Origin: Piper betle
Taxonomy: Eukaryota > Streptophyta > Magnoliopsida > Piperales > Piperaceae
DNA: 64,000 nucleotides
Direction: 5' to 3'
NCBI GenBank assembly: GCA_033002965.1
Contig: JAURVB010014683.1
Span: 34,870 to 98,869, forward strand
Position 1 is the first letter of the stretch; the number at the start of each line of letters is the position of its first letter. The notes beneath the pieces are model-generated. The model saw only the letters and a list, made by a program, of their open reading frames with translations. It was not told the DNA's origin and did not search any database. This document shows positions 49,087-60,550 of this stretch, piece after piece. The translations under genes were made by a program, and so were the position numbers.

Positions 49087-49470
49087 AATTTGAATAGGGC
49101 CGGTAAACGTGAAGCGAGCTCAATTTGTGCTCGAACTCAAACTCGACTTAAATAATTCGAAGATCATTCGAACTCGATTCGATATCGAACAAATTTTAAT
49201 CATATATATTAGAAATCGACTCGAATATTTTCTTTCTTATTCCAGCCTGACTTGAGCTTAAATAAACTTAAACTGTTCAATTTGGACAAACTCAAAACCA
49301 GCTCGTTTAAAAGGTCGAAACTAGCTCGATTATATGGTTAAAAATTAACTCATAGCTCACACAATTAAGAGCCCTAATATTTATGATTTTCTTTTTTCCC
49401 CATTTTCTTAGGTTGGAAGAAATTATTAATAATATTAGTTATAACTAACAAAAATAATATTAAATAATGC

Positions 49471-49535
49471 AGTGGATTGAACACGCAACCTTAACATCTT
49501 TGGTCTGATGCTCTCCCCCAACTGAGCTATAATGC
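49471..49535 (-). pseudogene. tRNA-Phe-like relic
   Basis: The minus strand reads TAGCTCAGTTGGGGGAGAGC (D arm), CAGACCAAAGATG (anticodon arm) and GGTTGCGTGTTCAATCCAC (T arm), close to plant tRNA-Phe. It is decayed: U33 is C, the anticodon reads AAA instead of GAA, the anticodon stem has mismatches and there is no pairing acceptor stem. A pseudogene, or the head of a tRNA-derived repeat. Confidence 0.6.
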
Positions 49536-49582
49536 TATGTTGTTATTTTATTGTATATAAATAAATATAACTAGTTATAATT

Positions 49583-49588
<6 letters not shown>

Positions 49589-49613
<25 letters not shown>
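49589..49613. repeat. (AT)n microsatellite
   Basis: About 12 AT units. Confidence 0.9.
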
Positions 49614-49999
49614 ATCTTAGCAGGGGTAGATAATATTTTTGTCTTAAATTTTAATCTAGATTGTTTGATTACAAAAATGACCAATATTTGATAAAAAAAA
49701 TAAAAAATAAAAGATAAAACTCCCCTACCACCACCATCACTTAGTACATACTCAATAATAATTATTATTTATAATTTTAAATATATTTTAAGTAAGTAAA
49801 TGATATTATGAATATTATTATATTATATTATTGAGTCAAGTTCGAATCGAGTTGAGTCAAACACTGCTTTGCTCGACCTCAACAGATTCGAAATCAAAGT
49901 CAAACATTTAAATGTCGAATTTTGAATCGAGTCAAACCGAACCGAACGCCAAATGTTTACGAGTTGACTTGCTCAATTAACAGCCTTAGATTTAATTTT

Positions 50000-50712
50000 A
50001 AAAAGCTACGACACACCGATCAAGCCGTCAATGTAATAGAAACAGCAACTTCCGTTATGCAAAACTACCAAAATCACCGAAGATAAAATCAAAGATTAAT
50101 AGGAACAATGTATAATACCAAAATGCTAAAAAATCTGCCAACCGGAGGCAAATTTATAAGATTCATAGGCAACGCAATTTGGAGAGAGGCACGAGAAAAC
50201 CAAAAGAAAAAATGAGTCGTCATATTCAGCACATTACAACAAATTTATACGAGGTATAATAAATCCAGTAGTCGATATGTTATCACCACAGTGATTGGTT
50301 GTCATTGGTAAAACGATTTACAGCGACCACAAAATGAAATGCAGATAAGGAGCAAACATCAATTCCTGACCACGGAAAAAACTCTTCAAAATCGTAGAAA
50401 CAACAAAGAACTTCAAAACAATTATATAACGAAAAACAGCTAAACCATATAGAACAGCCAATAAAAAAACCAACAAAAGACCTGAAGTCAACAACTCTTT
50501 AGCCTGGTAACATTCACATTGCAGCAACATCGAAAACAAAATTCAATTTTTATTACAATTTACATATATGACAACTGGACACCCCATTAATATTGACAAG
50601 TCCAAAAATCACTGTATTTGAAGTCAGAAGATTACTATTTTATCTGTATATCGCCAACTAATTAGTTATTACCATTTTGGACTTTGATCTCAATGAGTTG
50701 TTAAATAGGCTG
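50000..50712. other. AT-rich intergenic DNA
   Basis: Short ORFs only, nothing recognised. Confidence 0.4.
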
Positions 50713-50720
50713 GAGATAAA

Positions 50721-51267
50721 TAAGGGTGTAAATGAGTGAAACCGAGCTAAATAAAATTGTGTTTGAATTCGATACGATTTTTGGCAAACATGTTTGAGCT
50801 TATTTAAAAACTTGACGAGTTTTGATGTATTATGGGTCGAACTGAACTCGTCCAAATTTATGGTATTTGAATTTAGCTTGTATTTGACCTGTCATATTTT
50901 CAAGCCAAATTCGAGCCAAGTGAAAGTTTGTGCTTGGCTTATATAAAATTACAATTTTTTTTAATACTATATAAGTTCAATATGACCTCAATAATATTGA
51001 CCAATAAGTCAAGACGAGTATTTTTTCGAGTTTAAACACATTGAACTCGAATTTGAAAACATCGAGCTCGAGTTTGAACACATTGAGCTTAAGTTTCAAG
51101 CCAAACCAAGCTGAACACTCCTCAACTCAAGCTCTGCTCGTTGTTTAACGAGCTATTCATTTCAATCCGAATATTTTTTCGAACATAAAATTAACAAGTA
51201 CGAGTTCAAACCGAACCAAACCGAATGTAAAATGTTTGCGAGCCAACTTGGCTTATTTACACCCCTA
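50721..51267. mobile_element. hAT-like MITE, 547 bp
   Basis: Terminal inverted repeats TAAGGGTGTAAATGAG and, reverse-complemented at the right end, TAGGGGTGTAAATAAG, flanked by GAGATAAA (50713-50720) and GAGACAAA (51268-51275), an 8-bp duplication with one mismatch. The interior is full of GAGCTCGAG/TCGAACTC words. No ORF. Typical of a non-autonomous hAT derivative. Confidence 0.75.
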
Positions 51268-51275
51268 GAGACAAA

Positions 51276-53040
51276 TAGAGCATTTGTTTGAATCAAGGTT
51301 TAACGCCTTCAAAGTCACAAGGCAAGGAAGTAAAATGTTTGCCGGATACAAAACTAAAAAAAGTAAAACGAAGCATAAATCAAGGAGCAAATTAAACTGT
51401 CTCCTTTTGTATGGCTTTAGCCTGTAGGCCATTGTGTTTTAAAAGGACTCCACTTATACCTTTGCATATCATCATACACTCAACACAAATAACTAAGGCT
51501 TTGAATTCTCCACTATAATATGCGTCACTTCCAAACGCCTTTTCTACACATCCATGAAGTCCTTTTTTTGACTTTCCTCTGCTATAGCATTTCAGTTTTC
51601 ATCATTCACTATGTGAATTACATAAGCTTTTCCTGTTACAAGCCTTCCTCCTTCCACACATATGTAATCATTCGTATAACTCTATCTAGCTCAAGAAATT
51701 GTACCAAAAAACCTTAAGGAAAGGGGGAACATAACCAATAAATTTATCAAATTATACGTGAAGATTTTATGTAATCAGTTTGCTGGCAAAAAACAAGTGC
51801 ACTCGATCACTAAAAGATGATAAAATGCGAACAAAAAAATCTTTAAAAACATGTCCAAGCCATATTTGTGATTGTTAAATGTTAACATACTGAAATACGC
51901 TGCCTATAGAATAGAGTTAATCTTACTTTATCATATATAATAATGCATATGAAGATAAACATCAATCTGATAATATTTACAATAGACATCTGATTCCCAG
52001 CTATACTTTAACTGGATAAAAATACCAAATTCCTCTTGTCGCTACGCTTTTTATCCTTGATCATGATTCTGTAACCACATGAAAAAGTTTATGAAATATT
52101 ATAAAGTTCAAGTTATAAGTTTTGAATTTTCATCATCTTATGAACTCGAAAATAAATGTTTACCAGTGGCTACTAAAACCTCCACAGAATGAGTCCAAAT
52201 GAGAAATTTCTCCTACTACGTGACCATGGAACCACCTTCATCATAAACATAAAATTTCCCTCCCTCAACCCACCCCCCACCCCCCTCACCAATTTCCCAA
52301 TCGAGCACATTAGGTGTACAATTGCTAGAAGCCTAAGCATACCAGTATCCAAGTTCAGATTAGGTATGCCTTGTTTTATACATATTGTCATCTCTAGACT
52401 CCAAATATATTTGGGTGAATAAAGTAAGTGTCAAACTGTTAAAATGATGTGTTCCATTAATGGTGTATTACAGATGACTCACCTATTCGATAACAAACAG
52501 CTGTTTTCTTATGTAGAGATTTCAAGTATGTAGAGATTTCGAGTATGACAAAAAGCGGGAAAAAAGTAGAGAAGGGAACTGTTCAAAGTATTCCCTCTCA
52601 ATGTCACTTCCACAACAACAATTAAAACAAATACAACCCCATATGCCAATGATACGGGATGGAACATATGTGCAGTAATTTCATTGTTTTAAAAGGAAAT
52701 AAACTTAAATGGAAAATTTCATGAACATAGGCGTCCATTGTTTCATCCTCTAGGTCACTCTATTCAATCATTTTATCAACAAAAATAAAATCGATATTGA
52801 CATAACTCTAAGGCTTGCAAACGTACAAATAAGTAACAACTAGACTAAAAAAACTAATCCCTCGCAAGTCAATTATACAACAACAATCAAAATGAATGAA
52901 GGCCAACTCAAATCAAATAGAGTGGAACAAAAGTGTTTTCGTTCCAAATTAAATTGACACCAATAACCGTACATATCATCCCAAACGGCATTAACCATTT
53001 AAAACGGAACTAATCTTCCCCATCACCAGAATCATCCGAT
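51276..53040. other. AT-rich intergenic DNA
   Basis: No gene. A short 18-bp period repeat (TATGTAGAGATTTC) near 52515-52548. Overlapping 72-77 codon ORFs at 52173-52422 on opposite strands are unconvincing. Confidence 0.4.
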
Positions 53041-53059
53041 CAAATCCAACCGGTTGGTC

Positions 53060-53370
53060 GCAACATTATTCCCCGCAAAAATATAAAAAAGGGAAAGGAA
53101 AATGTGGTTGAGAGAAGAACGACGGCGTCTTGCCTGGGCGGGAGTGGCCGAGAAGGAAAAGACGACACTTGAGCCCATCGAGTAGGCATTTGTCTGCCAC
53201 CATGGCTGGTGACTGGCAGCCGGCATCGCTGTCCGCCGCCCGACTTCTGCTTTTTCGGTATCGGCCGAGATTGCGGCCGGCTGTAGGTTGTGGGGATGAT
53301 AAGTGGGCCCCACTGGATCCCACACTGCGGTTACGAAGAAATCTCGCCAATTTGGTTTTTTAAGCTCAAA
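53060..53370. other. GC-rich island, possible promoter or first exon
   Basis: About 300 bp of high GC amid AT-rich DNA with two overlapping minus-strand ORFs (53032-53400 and 53066-53350) and a plus-strand one (53130-53363). GTGGGCCCCAC is present. No family recognised. It could be the start of an undetected minus-strand gene or a relic. Confidence 0.3.
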
Positions 53371-53399
53371 TTTGGGATTTTTTATTTGCGGTGTCTTCA

Positions 53400-55200
53400 C
53401 GGTTTTGTTTTCTTTATTTATTAATTCCTACAGCTTTTTTATTTAACAAACAAAAAATAAATTCAATTACATCATTTATTGTTTATCACCGTATTAATTT
53501 AAACCTTCAAATTCTTCTGCAACAGGTAATCCTATAAAATTTGTATTAGCTGAGAACGTTATTTGTGTGGTTGGAAAACAATTTGTTATAAGGTTTTACA
53601 ATTATATTAGCGGTAAAACTTAATAAATAAATAAAGATGTAAAATGATAACGTTTATTAATTACTAAAATTTTAAAACTGTCTACAAAGGTATATAATAG
53701 ATGCCGATTTACCAATAAGTCATTGAGTGTAAGACCTTATTGTTTATTACCATTCTTGATTGGTTTGTTGTTATGTTTACGGTGAGTGAATAAAAAGTCC
53801 TCTCTCTCTCTATGAGTTACACCTTGTATAATTTATATAAATTATATTTTTTGATTTTGAGCAATTTAGTAAGTTTCATAATTCAAAAAATATATACATA
53901 AATAAAATAATAAATAACAAGGGTAATTATAAAATATTAACACAATTTAATGTTTCTAACACTTTTGTATTAATAATTAAAAATACTTATAATAAAAATT
54001 AATTTCAAAATATCTATTAACTTGTGTAATTTTTGGAAATTTTAAAATAAGTGATGATGATATTCAAAAGAACAAAATTTTGTAAGCTTTTTATTTATGC
54101 ATTATACTTTTAATAAATATAAATATTATTTTATAAAAATCACTAAAAAGAATTCAAATTAAATATATAACTCATATAAATTTTCCCCATAAATAAATTG
54201 TTTCATTGTTACGTATTATTACTTTCAATGTATATGGTTTGCTAGAGTTGAAATATTATCTTATCAGATCTAACTAGTTCATATGTATTAATTAGATAGG
54301 TTGGCCATAATAAGCAAGGACTTCTCATTGGAATTTCAGATAATTGGTCCATAGTGGGCGGTGTCTACTGTTCTTCGGTAGGCGCATGCAACCGAGGTAA
54401 CTTATATTATGAACAGGTTTTGGCTCCTTCCCGTAGAGACGCCTACGGAGAAACTAGCTATTACGACCTTGATTCACGATGGATATCCAAGGTTTGTATG
54501 CTATTCATAAATAAACCGAGTCCATTGAGGGGTAGAATTTTGATCTAAAATCTATCTGTGAAACCAGCCATCCCGGTAATACCCCAATCCGATTTACTCT
54601 CAACTCAGAGCAGAATTGTTACAAAGGATCGAACTACTAGTAAACCGATTAAGTTGGCTGACCCAAAACTTAAATGGCTACGACATAACCTTCTCAACGT
54701 CTAAAAATAGAGCACGTCGTTAATGCACAAACAATATATGAATAATATGTAAAACCCTAACAGGATACTACATGAATGTCATGATGATAGCCACACACAA
54801 AAATAATTAAAATAGCAAAAAAAATTATAAAACCTGGAATCCTGAAATAAAATGGACAGAGACTCCCCTAAAAGTGCAATAAGGGGACGACCTGTTAAAA
54901 TACAACACAATATAGTATATATATAAAACAATAATTTATATTGCAATAAAATTCAAATCATCCACACATATTATAATTGGCATCTCGCCCACTTGGAATT
55001 TTATACTCCGCTCATTTGGTTCCTCTTCATTTCAGCATAGCACATCATTAGAGTTTTTCTCAAAATATTTCCAAGCATTTCTAAAATAAGGCATACAAGC
55101 CTCACAAACACATGCATATATACACAAACATATAAATCTAATACAACAGCCAATCATGTCACATCTTACGCAAGGTGGTGGCAAAATCTTAGGGCGGCTG
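53400..55200. other. AT-rich intergenic DNA
   Basis: No gene. A patch at 54350-54545 has a 64-codon ORF without a known motif. Confidence 0.4.
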
Positions 55201-57600
55201 CTAGGGTTTGGGCAGTGAAGGGAAAGTGTCGGGGAAGAGGATGAGAAGTATAAGGTGGTGGCATAGTTGTAAATAAGACTTGACTCGACACCGACTCGAG
55301 TCAAGAATGATAACCGGCTTGGAATAAATCCTGGAAAAGTTCAGAAAAATTGGGGAAAATCCCATAAAATCAAATAAAACACCACAACATCCAAATGATA
55401 TGTCGTATAACTAATAAACCACCCGGATACAACCTAACGTGTCCTAATGCGTTATTCGGCCTAAACTAATTCTACGGTCACAACATGAAAAAAATAAAAA
55501 TCATCAACTATATACTCTCATATCTACTGATAACTCAGTCTGCTGATGCATATCTGACGCTATCATCGATACTTGAGTATACATGAACCCTCATAGTACG
55601 TGCACACGGTCGGCCTCGGCCCCGCACACGTGTTCTGAAAGCTGAACTGACTCGAACTACGGTCAAACCGACCGGCTAACGACTATAAAACCCTGACTCG
55701 AGTCGTAGGTTTTACAATCCCTATCATTGATCCTCCAAAGAATCAATGATAGGATGGTTGGTGTCACGGGTCTGATTCTACCACCCAAAATTTTTCAATC
55801 TCAATCAGTTCTATGCAGCATATTCCCACTACAAGAACACTCAACCTAACACCAAGTATGCTATATAGAACAATAATAGAAGCCCACGACACAAACACTA
55901 ACCTTTGTGTTCGGCCAACTCACAATACCAAGGTTACGAGTTTCGATCCTAGCAAATCTCCGTCCCCGATATCGCTACTTCAATCAGCCTTCGCTCAATC
56001 ACTCGTGCTCGATCACACCCCCAAGCATCGATACAATGCTCTCGGTTATCAGCACGCCCTGCCGAAAAGTTGTTCCGAGAACCCAGCACCACACGCAACA
56101 ACTACTCGATCGCCCCCAAATACCGATATGCGTATTGAAGTCGTGTCGTCTACCCTTGCTCCGTCTCAGCAACCAGTTACCACAACTGACTGCCTTGTAA
56201 ATTTCGACCGCGACCTAAATACAAAAGTTCCCTACCTAAAACGTCAGCCAACAAGCAAACAAACAGATTACGGGAAAAACACTTTCCAACCTTATATTAT
56301 AACAAATAAAGATTACAAGTACTCTACTCTCTCCTTCAAGTACTTGCTCGGCTTGTAGATAGCCCCACAACCTCGGCCCAATGCACCCCAAATACAATGG
56401 AACTCACGAGATTACTATAACCCAAGTAACCCTCCCCGATTGCCAAACACTAGCAACCCACAATGTGTACTTGGATTCCGACAAACTCCAATAAAAGTCC
56501 AGTACTTTTCACTAGCACCGGCTGCAGCACCTTCACAAGTTTCCTACTCTCCTGGATGTCTCTGCACTCAAGACTTCACGTTGCACCAAACCTTAGGAAT
56601 TCTCTCCTTTTTCCGGATAACTCCTCTTCTTTCTTCCAGCCTTCACACCATGTATTTATACACCACATTCTCCTACTTCAAGATAACTCTAACCTTAATT
56701 AGCATCTTTATCTCCAAAAGATACTGCAAAGATTCATAGCATCATCAACAACTCAGCCCTAATCCACGTCCAAGTTCATTACACGGCCTTCTAGTTTATC
56801 TCCAGAAGTTAGTTGCAACATCCCAATCATAATCTTCTTCCAGATACGATCCAATTCTGTAACAAACTCCCAACAAATCGTTGGCTGCATCGCTGGACCC
56901 AAGTCTAGCCCATGGTTTGACCTCAGCCATCGCCTCACCACTGGTTCAACCTCAATGCCTCGTCCAGCAATTACCGGCCACAATACCGGCAATGGTCTAT
57001 CGCTGCATTCTCCGGCATCCATACCGCTGCAAACATCGATATTCATCCATCGCTGGACATCGCTACTGCTGAAGCACCTGCACCGCACCATGTACTAGCA
57101 TGCCACTGTTTGGATCGGCAATTCTCGATCCCGCATAGCGCCCACGCTTCAGCAACCTCACATCGCGCTCGCCACTCGCCCACACTCGGTACTACTCATC
57201 TGCTCGGTAGCCTGATTGATCATGCTTGGTACACAGGTTGCACCTCAACCCCGATGTTTCGACCCGTCCACCGATCACTCGTACGCCTAGCTCTGATGCT
57301 TGATCAACACCCAGCTAGCGCACCAAATCATGAACCAGCTTCATCTTGAGGTTTCCTGACTCGAACCCGACCACACGCTCGGTACCACGTATACCGACCC
57401 ATGTGCCGCAATCTACTGCCGTAACCCAACGCCATGCTATCTCGTAGTGCTCGGTCACTCGGGAGCCTCATGCACCTTAGTTCGTTACTTGCAACTATAA
57501 CACGGGTTAGCCTTGGTATATTGTTTACACCACTCAAATAGTCATTGTTACCCCCTCATGGACACAGGAAAACTTAAGAACAATATCCATACCCTAGTTC
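55200..57600. repeat. C-rich, repeat-like region, unclassified
   Basis: Base composition departs sharply from the surroundings (C-rich on the plus strand), with many short overlapping ORFs, none with a family signature. The part 57100-57520, read on the minus strand, has CTACCGAGCAGATGAG, GTACCGAGTGTGGGCGAG and GAGTGACCGAGC, reminiscent of the GGTACCGAG-rich LTR of the gypsy-like element at 40.9-47.6 kb. I read it as remnants of related retroelements. A 12-bp perfect inverted repeat (CCTATCATTGAT) lies at 55720-55753. Confidence 0.35.
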
Positions 57601-58200
57601 CAAGTAATATCCATGAATCAAGACTGTAATAGTTGGCATCCCCAAGGGCGCCTCCACATGGAGGAGCCAAAATTTTTTCTATATTATTTGGCTTTCACAT
57701 CCCCGATCACGATGTCATACGTTGAACCTGCTTCCAACTTTCACACAGCTCAAACCCTCAAAGACAATTGCTATTTTGTGTTAATTTTGAGCAACTTGTA
57801 CTTGGATCTAGAGAAAGCCCATCAGTGTTTCATTTTGATGCAGATAAGTGGGCTCCAAAATGTCAATCTTTTTATTTGCCTTGTAATACGTGATCTCTTA
57901 TTGTTGTTGGTACATCATAGTTGACCACCGAGACCAATCATAATTAAAAAATATTTTAAAATAAAAAAATTAAAAAATATATTTATGATATTATGATAAA
58001 TTAAATATATTTATTTAAATGTTTAAAAATATTATTATAAGTTAAGTTTAACAAAAGCATAAATAGTTTTTAAAAATAATTTTATTTAATTTTTAATTTG
58101 AAATCAAAGAGTATAAATAAATTTGAATTAAATTCAAACTAGGAGATAAATAAAAAAATTTAATTAATGACAATAACAATAAATAAAAAAAAACTTGTTT
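57600..58200. other. Upstream intergenic DNA of the next gene
   Basis: A moderate part with a 103-codon ORF (57613-57924) without known features, then an AT-rich stretch leading to the 58.36-kb gene. Confidence 0.4.
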
Positions 58201-58358
58201 TGACGCAACCAGCCACGTGAGCCTCCTGACTCACGAGCGACTCAGTCGCCTAGTTCAGAAAAACGCGAAGCCTCGCCTCTCTTCTTCTCCTTGGCCGCTG
58301 TCGTTTATTCATCCAAGAAAATCTTACCCCTATTTTTGTCCGGCGAGGGTCGGGGCCG

Positions 58359-60550
58359 ATGAAGAAGAAGCTGATGTCGTCGGCGCCATGGAGGGGCGAG
58401 GAGGAAACCCAGCAATTCGAAGGGGCCAATCTCAAGGTCACCAACCAGCCCGGCTCCACCCCAACCATGCTTGTACCCGGCAAGAAAAAGTCGGTGGCTT
58501 CCAAGTCCAAGCTCAGTGAACCCATATCCGAAATCGACCCCGAACTCAGATACAGCTTCCAGAGAAACACTCAGGTTATGCCTTGATTTCTTTTCACATT
58601 TTTTTTAAAAACAAAATTTTAGTTTCACTTTCATGTGAAAAAGTATTGCTTTAGCCAAGTGTTGTGCTTTTTTACTTGTGCGGGTTGATTTATACAGTTT
58701 TCACTGTATTATTCATGCAATTTAATCTTTTAGTATTGATGTATATCATGGATGGGGGAATCCAACTTATGCACAAGTTTCAAAGTGTGTCATTGACACT
58801 ACCATTGCTACGGGCAATTTTGGGTCTGCTTGGTCCAGAGCTTGAGCTGGCTTAATTTATAAGTACATGTGCCTATTTATTACTGCTAATAATACAATTT
58901 TGTTTTAAGAACTAAGATATCTCAAATTGGCATAATATTGCTTATAAACAAAATAATAATCCAGTAAAATTTCGTATTATTATTTAAAATTGTCTTAAGT
59001 CCATCTCTTTTATTATATTATTGTAATATATACGAAAGGATATAATATAAATCTTTAAAATCTAGTTCTAATGCAAAGTACTGAGCTTTGAGTCAGTGCG
59101 AGTCAAGCATACGTAAGCCCAAGGTCGCTTCACTATTAATTCATTTGGGTTTGCGTAGAACTTTAGGTTGACTTTGTATTGAGTCAAACATCAAGCCTTA
59201 ATCGAGCTTATTCAAGCTACAAACAGCTCTTCCTTTTATTTTTTGTTACTAAACCTTGTGAAGAAATTTCACTTGTATAAATTTTTGGAGGGAGAAGGAG
59301 AAACCACATTGATGCATGGATGGCATGCACAAATTATGAGATCTTCCAAAATTTGTCAAATATAATTATGTCTTTGGACTCTAAATCTTTATTTAGGTTA
59401 CTTCGTACAAAAGTCTCTCTAAGATCAGAAGAAGATTAAAAAGAAGCAAGAACGCCCCATCATCCCTAATGAGCATTTGATAGGTCCTAATACAATGGTT
59501 AACTAGCATGCTCTAGCAGTATCTTTTAATGCCTACAAAAATTGTATCTTATCCACTTGTTTATTACAAGAAAATTAGTCTTCACCATCCATGATCCACC
59601 TAACTCAACCCCATATGGATCATCTGAGTGCTAAAGAGCTTGTCTAACTTCATGCTTGGTGTGAACTTTCCATGAAACATTTTATCCAGTAGATAAGTAA
59701 TTTATAATAGTTTCTCTTTCAATGGAAGTTAAAAATGTATTATTGCTTGGAAATTTAGATGACGATTTATTCATTGAGCTAGTCTTTTGACATTTTTGCC
59801 TGTGAGAAGTTTGCTTATGGATACGTATTAAAGAATTCTATTTATGCTTTGAAGCAGTCTTCTTGAGCTTATTAAAAAATTCTATTCATTGGCTTATTGT
59901 TTTATATATATGAATATATTCTAGTCATTTTTTTTGTTGATTTTTTGGCAATACCCATCATTTCCCGTATCTTTTCTTGCCAACTTTAACCTTTCTGACC
60001 TTTCTTTACCCTCCCCTTCACACCCATCTACTAAACTATTTGTTACTACCCCAATGTTTATGATGCTATTTTTTGTATCCATTGTATAATGTTGTTAATC
60101 AGATAAAGTAAGTCAAATTATAGGTAAAACAGCACCAAAAATAAGAGCAGGGAGAGACTCTTGCAGCGATTAACATTTAGTCAGCGGAATCTTCTTACGC
60201 AGTTCATTTAAGCATTTTTTACCACTTATTATTGCTTTGTATCTTATTTTCGTGATGAGTTGCTTTGTATCTTCTTATACAGTTTCTTAGACGTGTTTTT
60301 AGCATTGACACTATAGTGAAGCCTCTGCCTCCTGGAATGGCGTATCACGCATCCCGCAATTTGAGTTTCTTCACTCGAATTTTCACTCAGTTTTTGGTAA
60401 TTTTTCCTCTCAACTCTTCAGCAATTGATTCCAGTTTTGACTATGTGTTTTATGCGTATGATACTATTATGTGCAGATCCGGAGGGAATATCTAACGCCC
60501 AGAAATCTCTGGGGTTGGGGCAAGAAGAGAGAGTGCGTCGCGTTCGTTAA
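58359..60550 (+). CDS. Conserved plant protein of unknown function, three exons, about 134 aa
   Basis: Exons are 58359-58574, 60283-60396 and 60477-60550 with GT/AG borders. The protein reads as a small Lys-rich N-terminal part (MKKKLMSSAPWRGEEE, GSTPTMLVPGKKKS), a conserved core (EIDPELRYSFQRN across intron 1, then FLRRVFSIDTIVKPLPPGMAY and ASRNLSFFTRIFTQF) and a polar tail (DPEGISNAQKSLGLGQEER). I recall this arrangement from plant hypothetical proteins but know no function, and see no signal peptide. The tail is in frame only if one base is added at the end of exon 2, where five T's (60391-60395) stand before GGTAAT. With six T's the junction reads FFD and ends at TAA 60548-60550. As written, the splice gives a different tail that stops at TAA 60609-60611. 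Likely a homopolymer error or a recent lesion. Confidence 0.8.
58575..60282 (+). other. Intron 1 of the unknown-function gene
   Basis: A 1,708-bp AT-rich intron with donor CAG|GTTATG and acceptor TACAG|TTTC. It keeps phase 0. No embedded gene seen. Confidence 0.7.

Larger units (their letters stand above)
49095..49988. mobile_element. hAT-like TIR element, 0.9 kb
   Basis: The left end TAGGGCCGGTAAACGTGAAG and following ATCATTCGAACTCGA, and the right end GTTGACTTGCTCAATTAACAGCCTTA, are homologous to both ends of the 18318-20322 element. The candidate 8-bp flanks AATTTGAA and GATTTAAT agree at 5 of 8. No transposase. It carries a tRNA-like relic in the middle and a TA microsatellite. Confidence 0.5.
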
